Below, one piece after another: positions 1 through 7,409 of a stretch of DNA of 64,000 nt. The DNA is taken from contig NZ_JANUHA010000015.1 in assembly GCF_024753255.1 (NCBI RefSeq), positions 83,488 through 147,487 on the forward strand, written 5' to 3'. This stretch comes from Massilia agri. Its GTDB lineage: Bacteria > Pseudomonadota > Gammaproteobacteria > Burkholderiales > Burkholderiaceae_D. The notes beneath the pieces are model-generated. The model had not been told where the DNA came from and ran no database searches. It saw only the letters and a program-made list of their open reading frames with translations. Position numbers and translations under genes: made by a program. Position 1 is the stretch's first letter; each line of letters opens with the position of its first letter.

Positions 1-25
1 TGTAGACGGTAGGGGTGGCGGACAT
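1..25 (-). CDS. Start of a probable response regulator (partial)
   Basis: An ATG on the minus strand at 25-23 opens a frame reading M-S-A-T-P-T-V-Y before the window ends. It begins only 3 bases after the stop codon of the upstream FixL-like kinase, so translation is probably coupled. Kinases of this HELNQPL type are usually followed by a FixJ/NarL-type regulator, and the N-terminus fits such a protein. Eight residues prove nothing about family; the call rests on position. Confidence 0.5.
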
Positions 26-28
26 GCG

Positions 29-1624
29 CTAGCTCCTTTCTCCGGCATCGAGCTGTGCCGGCAGCGTGATTTTCAGGATGGCATGCGGCCCCGGCTCTAC
101 GCCGAGGGCGCCGCCATGGGTTTCGACGATGGAGCGGCTGATCGCCAGGCCCAGGCCCAGGCCGCTCGACTTGAGCGAGATGAAGGGTTCGAACAGGCGC
201 GCGCGGATCTTGTCCGCGATGCCGGGGCCGTTGTCGGCGATGCGGATCCAGATCCAGGCGCCGTCGGTGCCGGCGTCCACGGCGATGCGCCGCTCCTGTC
301 CTTGCGGCATCGAGGCCACGGCCTGGAGCGCGTTGGACAGCAGGTTGCGCAGCACGATGCCGAGCTGGACCCGGTCGCCCAGCAGGCAGGCGGGAGGCAG
401 CTCGCCCGTCTCCAGGCGCACGCCCTCGCGTTCGGCCTGCGCCGCGAAGGAGTCCAGCGCTTCCGTGAGCAGCTCGGGCAGGGAGAGCTTCTCGAGGGCC
501 GTGGTGCCGGTGCGGAAGAACTCGCGCAGGCGTTTCAGCACGTCCGAGGCGCGCTGCGACTCGGCGACCATGGCGCGCACGGTCTTGTGCAGCAGCGCCG
601 CATCGGCGGCGCCGCCGCCCATTTCGCGCTGCAGCAGGCGCTCGCAGGCGCTCCCGTAGATCGACAGGGCCGTCAGCGGCTGGTTCAGTTCGTGCGCGAC
701 GGCGCCGGCCATCTCGCCCGCCGTGGCCAGGCGCAGCGAATGGCGCAGCTCGTGGCTGGCGCGGCGCGCGAGGTCGACGGCGATGCCGATCAGGAAGCCG
801 GACAAGGTCAGCGTCAGCACCAGCATCTGCACGTTCGGCATCTGCGCCGGGTAGGCGATCGGGCGCAGCGCGGCCACCGTGACGCCGATCTCGAGCACCA
901 GCGCGGCGGTGACGGCGCCGGCCATGCCCTGGCGCGCGGCCGACCAGGCCAGCGGCAGGATCAGCAGGTAATAGGCGAGCGATTCGGGCGCCGGCCGCTG
1001 CAGCGCGACCGCCAGCACGGCGGCCATTAGGCCGATGTAGGCGGCGGTCTCGCGGCGCGCGATGCGGCCCAGGTAGGCGGCGCGCAGTTCCTCGTCGAGG
1101 AGGAAGCGGCACACCGGCACCATCACCAGCATGCCCGCAGTTTCCGCGATCGCATAGCGCGCCACCACGTCGAGCCAGGGGCGGCTCGCGAAGCCTGCCG
1201 GCGCATGCAGCATGCTGGCATAGGCGACGGCGCCGAGCAGACTGCCGAGCGTGGCGAACGCCAGCCAAAGGAGCAGGCCGCCGTGGCCCGCATGGAAGGC
1301 GTCGCCCGGCAGGAAGCGGCGCATCGCGGCGCCCACGGCCAGGTAGATCGGCAGCGGCAGCAGGCCGGTCAGCAGGGACAGGCCCGGCTGCGCGGGGAGG
1401 GCAGGGGTGATGGTGGCCGCCAGCACGGCCGCCAGGGCCAGCAGCGGCGCCGCGCCCAGGCCGCGGCGCAGGACCAGGTAGAGGGCCAGGCCCGCCGCCG
1501 GATGCCAGACCGGGGCGATGGTCTGGTAGCGCGCCTCGGGGCCGCTGATCACGTCGAGGGCGATATAGGCAAGGCAGAATGCGCCGGCGAGCCAGACGGC
1601 CCGCACGGCACGCAGTTCGAACAT
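29..1624 (-). CDS. MASE1-domain sensor histidine kinase, FixL/DctB-like catalytic core
   Basis: A 531-residue membrane sensor kinase. Residues about 10-285 form a series of hydrophobic segments with the WHPAAGLALYL signature of MASE1-type integral membrane sensors. The catalytic part follows: an H-box GAVAHELNQPLTAL around residue 310 (phosphoacceptor His), an N-box NLLSNALQAV, and G-boxes DNGPGIAD and SGLGLGLAIS near the C-terminus. The HELNQPL form belongs to the FixL/DctB class, whose partners are FixJ-type regulators; the start of such a gene lies 3 bases downstream. The ATG at 1624 is preceded by GAGGAATCC. The gene is divergent from the universal stress protein at 1792, and the shared intergenic region carries a palindrome likely bound by the cognate regulator. 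The signal sensed is unknown. Confidence 0.9.
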   Translation of the reverse strand: MFELRAVRAVWLAGAFCLAYIALDVISGPEARYQTIAPVWHPAAGLALYLVLRRGLGAAPLLALAAVLAATITPALPAQPGLSLLTGLLPLPIYLAVGAAMRRFLPGDAFHAGHGGLLLWLAFATLGSLLGAVAYASMLHAPAGFASRPWLDVVARYAIAETAGMLVMVPVCRFLLDEELRAAYLGRIARRETAAYIGLMAAVLAVALQRPAPESLAYYLLILPLAWSAARQGMAGAVTAALVLEIGVTVAALRPIAYPAQMPNVQMLVLTLTLSGFLIGIAVDLARRASHELRHSLRLATAGEMAGAVAHELNQPLTALSIYGSACERLLQREMGGGAADAALLHKTVRAMVAESQRASDVLKRLREFFRTGTTALEKLSLPELLTEALDSFAAQAEREGVRLETGELPPACLLGDRVQLGIVLRNLLSNALQAVASMPQGQERRIAVDAGTDGAWIWIRIADNGPGIADKIRARLFEPFISLKSSGLGLGLAISRSIVETHGGALGVEPGPHAILKITLPAQLDAGERS

Positions 1625-1672
1625 CTCGGATTCCTCGGGGAGCGCCCGGTAAGCGGCGGGGGCATTGCTTGG

Positions 1673-1695
1673 GTAAGGATTTTCCTTACGCGGGC
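1673..1695. promoter_or_regulatory. Palindromic operator, site 1 (upstream of the stress protein)
   Basis: Arms GTAAGGA and TCCTTAC separated by ttt (1673-1689) form a perfect 7+3+7 palindrome, followed by GCGGGC. The centre (1681) lies 44 bp before a -10-like TATACT at 1725-1730. A related site with the same trailing TACGCGGGC and the same spacing precedes the gene at 2549. This is the arrangement expected for an activator; the adjacent FixJ-type regulator is the obvious but unproven candidate. Confidence 0.65.
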
Positions 1696-1724
1696 CACGG
1701 ATGTGGCGTCTATCGGGTACTCAT

Positions 1725-1730
1725 TATACT
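1725..1730 (+). promoter_or_regulatory. -10 element of the universal stress protein promoter
   Basis: TATACT matches the sigma-70 -10 consensus at 5 of 6 positions. No good -35 lies at the correct spacing, which fits an activator-dependent promoter using the palindrome at 1673-1689. It lies about 60 bp ahead of the GTG start at 1792. Confidence 0.5.
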
Positions 1731-1791
1731 GAAGACATCATGCCTGCGTCGGTCTCGGGCCGGCAGCGTATCGACCATCGGGGAGATCGAC

Positions 1792-2445
1792 GTGTGGAAG
1801 CACAGCCATGCCCTGGCATCGCGGGATGCGATTCCTGCAGGCCTTGCGGCAATCGCGCCCGCCGCCATGGCGGTGCTGGACTGGGAGCATGCGCCCCCCC
1901 AACTGGCCCTCCATAACCTGCTGCGCGCACAGGCTTTGCTGTGCGCGGACGGGCGGCCGGTCCTGCTGCGGCGGCGGCCGGCCCCGCACCTGCCCCGCCA
2001 TGCCCTGTTTCCGGGCGACTTCTCGCCAGCTTCGCTGGCCCTGCTGCGGCTCGCGATGCGCGCGCTGCCGCATGCGCGCTTCACGCTGCTGCACCTGAGC
2101 CGGGCCAGCGGCGACGGCTACCTGCAGGCTGCCGGCGTCGGAGACGACGCGGTCGAAGCGTGCCGCCTCGGCGCCGAACGCCGTGCGCGCCTGGCCGCGC
2201 GCCATCTCGCCGTCCAGGCCGCCCACCCCGGCATCCTGATCGAGATCCGGGCCTTGCGCCAGCCCTGGCCTGGCGCCGTCGCCGCGCTCGCCCGCGCGCG
2301 CGAAGCCGACGTGCTGGTTGTGGAAGGCAGCTGTGGCGGATGGTTGGCGCGGCAACTGCGCCAGGCGCGCCTGTGCGCACTGCTCTCGCAGACCGCCTGC
2401 GATGTGCTGCTGCTGACGACGGAGCAGGGCGCGGCAGCTGTATAA
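1792..2445 (+). CDS. Universal stress protein (UspA-like)
   Basis: 217 residues starting at GTG 1792, chosen because GGGGAG precedes it by 7 bases; the longer open frame upstream crosses the promoter and operator. The C-terminal half has the Usp layout: a central FTLLHL strand, a long helix rich in Arg/Ala (about 120-145), a short strand ILIEIRAL, then EADVLVVEGSCGG and a closing strand CDVLLLTTE, as in UspA-type alpha/beta domains. The usual ATP-binding G-2x-G-9x-G(S/T) motif is not clear. It is divergent from the MASE1 kinase and is followed by a promoter of the same design, so it is probably part of a regulon controlled by that two-component system. The role is presumably stress endurance. 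Confidence 0.65.
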   Translation: MWKHSHALASRDAIPAGLAAIAPAAMAVLDWEHAPPQLALHNLLRAQALLCADGRPVLLRRRPAPHLPRHALFPGDFSPASLALLRLAMRALPHARFTLLHLSRASGDGYLQAAGVGDDAVEACRLGAERRARLAARHLAVQAAHPGILIEIRALRQPWPGAVAALARAREADVLVVEGSCGGWLARQLRQARLCALLSQTACDVLLLTTEQGAAAV

Positions 2446-2464
2446 GGGAATCCCCTACGCGGGC
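2442..2464. promoter_or_regulatory. Palindromic operator, site 2 (upstream of the beta-helix gene)
   Basis: TAAGGG-aat-CCCCTA (2443-2457) is an imperfect palindrome followed by CGCGGGC. Aligned to 1673-1695, 17 of 23 bases match. Its centre (2450) is 45 bp before GATACT (2495-2500), against 44 bp at site 1. It overlaps the TAA stop codon of the stress-protein gene. Confidence 0.6.
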
Positions 2465-2494
2465 GGGCGAATAGGCAGGCCCTTCGTTTTCTCC

Positions 2495-2500
2495 GATACT
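2495..2500 (+). promoter_or_regulatory. -10 element of the beta-helix gene promoter
   Basis: GATACT, 45 bp after the centre of operator site 2 and about 50 bp before the ATG at 2549. The -35 is weak, as at the matching upstream promoter. Confidence 0.45.
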
Positions 2501-2548
2501 GCCGCCCGACCCGCAAGGCGCGACACTGCGCGCATTACTTCGATTGCC

Positions 2549-3412
2549 ATGGACCTCAACAAGAACTTCATCAAGACCAAACGACCCTGTGCGGAAGGCT
2601 TCCGCTGGTTCCTCAAGCACCATGCGCAGGGAAGCGACTACCAGCCCCTGCTCGACGCCCTGGTGGCCGACGGCCGGGTGGACGACGCCTGCTGGCTGCT
2701 GGCGCAGTTCGGCCCGAGCGACGCGGTGCTGGAGGTCGACGCGATCGACGCCGCCGCGCTGGTGTTCGCCGGTTCGCTCGAGGTGCGCGGCAATATCGAG
2801 GTCGACGGCATCCTCACGGCCGGTGGCGCGATCCGTGCGGGCGGCGGCATCCGCGCCGGGACCAGCATCGCGGCCGGCGACGACATCCGTGCGGGCGGCG
2901 GCATCCAGTGTTCCGGCACGCTCGAATCCGGCGGGAACGTCGACGCGCGCTGGGGTATCCATGTGCTGGGCAGCATGCGCGTGCGCGGCGACCTGAAGGC
3001 CGGCTGGGACATCGCCTGCGGTGGCGCGCTGGCTTTGGCGGGCGACTGCGGCGCCGGCCACGAGATCGTGCTGGGCGGCCCCGCGCGTGCCGGCAAGGGC
3101 CTGCGTGCGGGCGGCGCGCTCACCTGTCGGGACGCCTTGCGCGCGGGGCGCGGCATCGAATCCGGCGAGAGCATCGAGAGCGCCGGCCACCTCGAAGCCG
3201 ACTGGGGCATCCGGGCCGCCGGCGCCATCGTCGCAGGCGGCGCGATCCGCGCGGGCGAAAGCCTGCTGGCCGGCGGCGAGATCCGTTCCGGCGCCGGCTA
3301 TGGCGTGTACGCGGGCCTGGCGGTGCGCCAGGAGTGCTGGGAGAGCAGCGCCCTGGTGCGCGCCGGCGCACGTCCGGCGCGCCTGCTGAGCGGCCACTGG
3401 GCAGGCACGTGA
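2549..3412 (+). CDS. Repeat-rich putative beta-helix (polymer-forming-like) protein
   Basis: 287 residues in two parts. Residues 1-60 form a distinct N-terminal domain (FIKTKRPCAEGFRWFLKHH, then VADGRVDDACWLLAQFGP). From about residue 65 to 265 the chain is built of short hydrophobic/Gly repeats of the form x-G-x-I-x-A-G-G-x-I, such as AGGAIRAGGGIRAGTSIAAG, typical of right-handed beta-helix folds and reminiscent of bactofilins. No signal peptide or membrane segment is seen, so it is probably cytoplasmic. It is read from its own putative activator-dependent promoter and overlaps the next gene by 4 bases (GTGA). I do not recognise a named family; a scaffold or filament role is inference from the fold only. 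Confidence 0.7.
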   Translation: MDLNKNFIKTKRPCAEGFRWFLKHHAQGSDYQPLLDALVADGRVDDACWLLAQFGPSDAVLEVDAIDAAALVFAGSLEVRGNIEVDGILTAGGAIRAGGGIRAGTSIAAGDDIRAGGGIQCSGTLESGGNVDARWGIHVLGSMRVRGDLKAGWDIACGGALALAGDCGAGHEIVLGGPARAGKGLRAGGALTCRDALRAGRGIESGESIESAGHLEADWGIRAAGAIVAGGAIRAGESLLAGGEIRSGAGYGVYAGLAVRQECWESSALVRAGARPARLLSGHWAGT

Positions 3413-4074
3413 AGGCCGCCGTTGCCTTCCCGGGCCTGCCGGCGCTGCCGCCCTGGCCCGGCTGGCGCTGGCGCCGGCCGGCCGAGCTGCGGATCGACGT
3501 CGTGCACCGCCCCGAGGAGCTGGAGCGGGAACTCGAGGAACTGTACCGGCGCATGTGCCGGCCAGGTGAGCGCCTGCACGGGATGGCCTGCGTGGCGGTC
3601 GGCCTGCCCGGCCTGGTGTTCCGCCATCGGGAGGCCGATGGCGAGCATTACGTGTACGCGGAAGATCCGGCGCGGCGCCGCCTGGCCGGCTACACGGTGT
3701 TCAACCGCCTGGTGGAGCTGGACCGGCGCGCCGACCGCATCCTGCGCGCGCCGCATTCGAAATATGCGCAGGGCTACCAGCGGCGCGGGATCGCCAGCGC
3801 CGTCTACCGCTGGTGGCTGGGGAGAGGGAACTGCCTGATCAGCGGGGCGCGCCAGTCGGCCGGCGCGCACGCCCTGTGGCATGCGCTGGCGCGCGAGCGC
3901 GCCCTGGTCTGCGTGGAGCTGCGCGACAGGCGGCTGCGCTACCTGCCGCAGGACGCATCGCCCGGCCTGCGCGACGACCTCCATACCCGCATGATCCTGC
4001 TCGGAGAAGGCTGGAGCCTGACCGGGCTGGCGGCCTGCGCGGGCCTCTGCGGGGTCGATCCGGCGTTGCGCTAA
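3409..4074 (+). CDS. GNAT-like acetyltransferase domain protein
   Basis: 221 residues if started at GTG 3409, which overlaps the stop of the preceding gene (GTGA) and implies translational coupling. The longer open frame upstream is a shadow of the beta-helix gene. Around residues 118-160 the segment KYAQGYQRRGIASAVYRWWL resembles GNAT motif A (Q/R-x-x-G-x-A/G, the acetyl-CoA pyrophosphate loop) followed by a helix and SAGAHALWHAL. The N-terminal 30 residues are Pro/Trp-rich. Substrate unknown. Because it is coupled to the beta-helix gene, the two probably act together in the same stress response. Confidence 0.55.
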   Translation: MKAAVAFPGLPALPPWPGWRWRRPAELRIDVVHRPEELERELEELYRRMCRPGERLHGMACVAVGLPGLVFRHREADGEHYVYAEDPARRRLAGYTVFNRLVELDRRADRILRAPHSKYAQGYQRRGIASAVYRWWLGRGNCLISGARQSAGAHALWHALARERALVCVELRDRRLRYLPQDASPGLRDDLHTRMILLGEGWSLTGLAACAGLCGVDPALR

Positions 4075-4163
4075 AGTGTGCGGCACGCGGCCTGCGATTC
4101 GCCTCATAATAGCAGTTCGACAATCACAGGCGGCCCGAGGCCCCTCGACCACACAAGGACGCA

Positions 4164-4661
4164 ATGAGCACCACGACCCGCGAGGCCGCCGGCCCCGCCT
4201 ACGAAGTTCGGAAGTCTCCCGTCCATGGCAACGGCGTGTTCGCGCTCAAGCCCATCGGCGCGGGCGAACGCATCATCGAATACCGCGGCGAGCGCATCAC
4301 CTGGGACGAGGCGACCGAGCGCGCGGCCAGGGCCGGTGGCCCGATCAACCACACCTTCTACTTCACCCTGGCCGACGGCCGCGTGATCGACGGCGGCAGC
4401 CGCGGCAACGCGGCGCGCTGGATCAACCATGCCTGTTCGCCCAACTGCGAAGCCTTCGAGGACGAGGGCAGGGTCTACATCCACGCGATGCGCGACATCG
4501 AGCCCGGCGAAGAACTGAACTACAATTACGCCCTGATCTACGACGAGCGCCACACGCCGGCCCTCAAGAAGCTGTTCGCCTGCCGCTGCGGCACGCCCGG
4601 CTGCACCGGCACCATGCTCGCTCCGAAGAAGAAAACGAAAAAGAAAAACGCCACCGCCTGA
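4164..4661 (+). CDS. SET-domain protein, probable lysine methyltransferase
   Basis: 165 residues, essentially one SET domain with post-SET. Residues about 13-35 have the opening SPVHGNGVFALKPI; RWINHACSPNC near residue 88 is the conserved NHxCxPN S-adenosylmethionine/pseudoknot motif; GEELNYNYAL near 115 contains the catalytic-site Tyr; CRCGTPGCTGTM is a Cys-rich post-SET zinc motif. The tail is Lys-rich (KKKTKKKNATA). Such proteins transfer methyl groups to lysine side chains; bacterial targets are mostly unknown. The gene ends 9 bases before pncB, so the two may share a transcript. Confidence 0.88.
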   Translation: MSTTTREAAGPAYEVRKSPVHGNGVFALKPIGAGERIIEYRGERITWDEATERAARAGGPINHTFYFTLADGRVIDGGSRGNAARWINHACSPNCEAFEDEGRVYIHAMRDIEPGEELNYNYALIYDERHTPALKKLFACRCGTPGCTGTMLAPKKKTKKKNATA

Positions 4662-4670
4662 AGGAACAGC

Positions 4671-5861
4671 ATGAAGCACGTCGTCCGCAGCCTCCTGGAA
4701 ACCGATCTGTACAAGTTCACCATGTGGCAGGCCCTGATGCACAGCCATCCGGGCGCGAACGGCGAATACGAATTCCGCTGCCGTAACGAGCCGGCCTATC
4801 CGCTGGCCGAGCTCAAGGAAGACGTCGAGCGCGAGCTCGACCACCTGTGCGAGCTGATGTTCACGGAAGACGAGGTGGCCTACCTGCGCGGCCTGCGCTT
4901 CATCAAGAGCGACTTCGCCGACTTCCTCACGCTGTTCCGCTTCCAGCGCAAGTTCATCCAGGTGTCTACAAGCGGGCCCCACCTGCGCATCCACGCGGCC
5001 GGCCCGCTGGTGCACGTGATGGGCTTCGAGATCTTCGTGCTCTACATCGTCAACGAGCTCTACTTCCGCCGCTTCGACCAGGAGGCGGCCATCGTGGAGG
5101 CGCGGGTGCGCCTGAACCAGAAGATCGCGGAGCTGCGCGCCTTCGAGGCCGAGCCGAAGCGCGCCACGCCCTTCGAGTTCTTCGACTTCGGCGTGCGCCG
5201 GCGCTTTTCCGGCGAATGGCACGACGAGGTGGTGGCGACGCTGGCGCGCGAGCTGCCGCAGTTCTTCAAGGGCACGTCGAACGTTTACCTGGCGAAGAAA
5301 TACAATCTGGTGCCGATCGGGACCATGGCCCACGAATACCTGCAGGCCTACCAGGGCTTCGGCGTGCGGCTGGTCGACTTCCAGAAGGCGGCCCTGGAAG
5401 ACTGGGTGCAGGAATACCGGGGCGACCTCGGCACCGCGCTCACCGACGTGGTCGGCATGAACGCCTTCCTCAATGACTTCGACCTGTATTTCACCAAGCT
5501 CTTCGACGGCCTGCGCCACGATTCGGGCGATCCGGTGGAGTGGGGCGAGAAGGCGCTGGCGCACTACGCCCGCCTGCGCATCGACCCGCGCACCAAGCGC
5601 CTGGTGTTCTCGGACGCGCTCACGGTGCCGAAGGCGCTCATGCTGTACCGGCACTTCGCCGACCGCACCATGCTGGGCTTCGGCATCGGCACCAAGCTGA
5701 CCAACGACACGCCTTACCCGGCCCTGAACATCGTCATGAAGCTCACCCGCTGCAACGGCCAGCCGGTGGCCAAGCTGGCCGACACGGCCGGCAAGTCGAT
5801 GTGCACCGACGAGACTTTCCTGGCTTACCTGCGCCAGGTGTTCAACCATCCCGGCGAATAA
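4671..5861 (+). CDS. pncB: Nicotinate phosphoribosyltransferase
   Basis: 396 residues, the usual PncB length. The enzyme joins nicotinate to PRPP with ATP hydrolysis, giving nicotinate mononucleotide in the Preiss-Handler NAD salvage route. Recognisable segments: ETDLYKFTMWQA at the N-terminus, FEFFDFGVRRRFSGEWHDE around residue 165, GTSNVYLAKKYNLVPIGTMAHE around 200 (contains the regulatory phospho-His region), LRHDSGDPVEWG around 282, and GFGIGTKLTND around 340 (the phosphate-binding region). The ribosome-binding sequence AAGGAACAGC precedes the ATG. Followed by a 250-bp AT-rich gap. Confidence 0.96.
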   Translation: MKHVVRSLLETDLYKFTMWQALMHSHPGANGEYEFRCRNEPAYPLAELKEDVERELDHLCELMFTEDEVAYLRGLRFIKSDFADFLTLFRFQRKFIQVSTSGPHLRIHAAGPLVHVMGFEIFVLYIVNELYFRRFDQEAAIVEARVRLNQKIAELRAFEAEPKRATPFEFFDFGVRRRFSGEWHDEVVATLARELPQFFKGTSNVYLAKKYNLVPIGTMAHEYLQAYQGFGVRLVDFQKAALEDWVQEYRGDLGTALTDVVGMNAFLNDFDLYFTKLFDGLRHDSGDPVEWGEKALAHYARLRIDPRTKRLVFSDALTVPKALMLYRHFADRTMLGFGIGTKLTNDTPYPALNIVMKLTRCNGQPVAKLADTAGKSMCTDETFLAYLRQVFNHPGE

Positions 5862-6005
5862 TCCCGACCTGCCAGCGTTCCCGCGGCCCCGCCATGCCGG
5901 AGGCCGCCATTTCCTGTCGCCGTCGTGATCCTGAACCGGCATTGACCTGCGAAACAGATTTGTGCAAATCGATTGTTTTTGCTCGCAATAAATTTCTTTT
6001 TGTTA

Positions 6006-6024
6006 ATGAAATTTGACGGAAATG
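6006..6024 (+). repeat. 19-bp motif shared with the diguanylate cyclase start region (copy 1)
   Basis: ATGAAATTTGACGGAAATG occurs here and, as an exact reverse complement, at 23975-23993 immediately before the diguanylate cyclase gene. It lies in the AT-rich 5940-6110 stretch ahead of the HTH-GAF gene. A 19-base identity between two low-GC stretches of a high-GC window is unlikely by chance; it may be a binding site. Confidence 0.6.
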
Positions 6025-6085
6025 TGTATATCAGAACACTTTCGCTAATACAAGCATTTTCGATGAGGGATTTCGGCAAATCGGC

Positions 6086-6091
6086 TATACT
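6086..6091 (+). promoter_or_regulatory. Likely -10 element of the HTH-GAF gene
   Basis: TATACT lies 23 bases before the ATG at 6114, at the end of an AT-rich region that stands out from the surrounding GC-rich DNA. No good -35 is visible. A short leader containing AGGATC would be produced. Confidence 0.45.
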
Positions 6092-6113
6092 ATGTAAATA
6101 GATAGGATCGCAA

Positions 6114-6857
6114 ATGCAGAGCAAGATCATCGAAGAGGACCCAATCCTGACCACCAGTGCCGCGGCGAGGATGCTGGGTGTCGCGACCAGCACCGTGCAG
6201 CTGTGGATGGAGAGCGGCGCCATCCCTTCGTGGAAGACACCGGGCGGCCACCGCCGCACCCGCCAAAGCACGATCCAGGCGATGATCGAGCGCGCAGGCC
6301 CCCTGTCGGGTTCCCTTTCCGGCGAATCCACCCCGCCCGTGCTGGACGATCCCGAATTTCTCCTGAGTGGCAAGGAAACCTGGCCAGCATCCGGCGACGA
6401 GGCGCGCCGCCTGGCCGCCCTGGCCGCGACCGGCCTGGTCGACAGTGCGCCGGAAGAGCGCTTCAACCGCATCGTGCGCCTGGCCGCCACCGTGACCGCT
6501 TCGCCGATCGCCCTGGTGTCGCTGCTGACGGCGCGCCGCCAGTGGTTCAAGGCCCGGGTCGGCCTCGGGCCCCAGGAAACCCCGCGCGAATGGGCTTTCT
6601 GCTCGCATGCGATCCTGCAGGATGCCCCCTTCATGGTCGAAGACGCCGCCACCGACGAACGCTTCCGCGACAATCCGCTGGTGCTGGCCGAACCGCATAT
6701 CCGTTTCTACGCCGGCGTGCCGCTGCGCGACCGCTCAGGCATGCCGATGGGCACCCTGTGCGTGATCGACCGCGAGCCGCGCCGCCTGCGCAGCGCGGAA
6801 CTGCAGGCCCTGTGCGACCTGGCCGACATCGCATCAAGCGAGATCCAGGCCAAGTAA
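6114..6857 (+). CDS. Helix-turn-helix (MerR/excisionase-like) plus GAF domain protein
   Basis: 247 residues. Residues 10-60 carry a MerR/BldC-type winged HTH (LTTSAAARMLGVATSTVQLWMESGAIPSWKTPGGHRR, where TPGGHRR is the typical wing). After a linker, residues 95-245 form a GAF domain: a helix EERFNRIVRLAATVTASPIALVSLL, strands around QWFKARVGL, the Cys-containing EWAFCSHAIL, and GVPLRDRSGMPMGTLCVID near the end. This GAF subtype is usually fused to kinases or cyclases; here it is joined to a DNA-binding head, suggesting a one-component sensor-regulator. Ligand and targets unknown. Transcribed from an isolated AT-rich promoter region containing the 19-bp motif; a hairpin follows the stop. Confidence 0.8.
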   Translation: MQSKIIEEDPILTTSAAARMLGVATSTVQLWMESGAIPSWKTPGGHRRTRQSTIQAMIERAGPLSGSLSGESTPPVLDDPEFLLSGKETWPASGDEARRLAALAATGLVDSAPEERFNRIVRLAATVTASPIALVSLLTARRQWFKARVGLGPQETPREWAFCSHAILQDAPFMVEDAATDERFRDNPLVLAEPHIRFYAGVPLRDRSGMPMGTLCVIDREPRRLRSAELQALCDLADIASSEIQAK

Positions 6858-6870
6858 GACCCGTGACAAA

Positions 6871-6897
6871 GCGCGCATCTTGCGCGCCTTGTCTTCG
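6871..6897 (+). terminator. Possible terminator after the HTH-GAF gene
   Basis: GCGCGC-atctt-GCGCGC stem-loop followed by CTTGTCTTC, starting 13 bases after the stop codon. The T tract is poor, so confidence is moderate. Confidence 0.45.
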
Positions 6898-6945
6898 GCT
6901 ATGCTCGGGGCTGTCCTTCACTTTTTTCAGATACCGGAGACCACC

Positions 6946-7395
6946 ATGCGCCTGGCTGCCGTCCTCTTGTCGCTCACCGTTTTCGCCATGCCCGCCTCCG
7001 CCCAGGAGGAAGCCCAGGATGCGGCCAGGGACAGGGCCGCGGTCACCAATGCGACGGATGCCGCCATCAAGGCGGCCGGCGCCTGGCTCGCCGTCCTCGA
7101 CGCGGGAAAGTACGGGGAAAGCTGGAGCGAAGGTGCAGCCGCACTGCGCGCCGCGGTGACCCAGGCCAAATGGGAAGAGGGGCTGCGCGCGGTACGCGCC
7201 CCCGTCGGCGCGGCCGGCGCCCGCACCCTGACGCGCTCCCAGTACACCCGCGCGCTGCCGGGCGCCCCGGCCGGCGAATACGTCGTCCTGCAGTACAGCA
7301 CCGACTTCGCCGGCAAGCCCGGCGCCGTCGAGACGGTGGTGCCGATGCGCGAGGCGGACGGCACGTGGCGCGTCTCGGGCTATTACATCAAATGA
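6946..7395 (+). CDS. DUF4019 family secreted protein
   Basis: 149 residues starting at ATG 6946, chosen because ACCGGAGA precedes it and because the protein then begins with a clean signal peptide (MRLAAVLLSLTVFAMPASA, cleavage after ASA). The mature part matches the DUF4019 pattern: AWLAVLDAGKYGESWSEGA, RAPVGAAGARTL, EYVVLQYSTDF and the ending TWRVSGYYIK. Proteins of this family are periplasmic or exported and of unknown function. Convergent with the MRJP-like gene, 14 bases away. Confidence 0.82.
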   Translation: MRLAAVLLSLTVFAMPASAQEEAQDAARDRAAVTNATDAAIKAAGAWLAVLDAGKYGESWSEGAAALRAAVTQAKWEEGLRAVRAPVGAAGARTLTRSQYTRALPGAPAGEYVVLQYSTDFAGKPGAVETVVPMREADGTWRVSGYYIK

Positions 7396-7409
7396 GCATC
7401 AAGTAGGCC

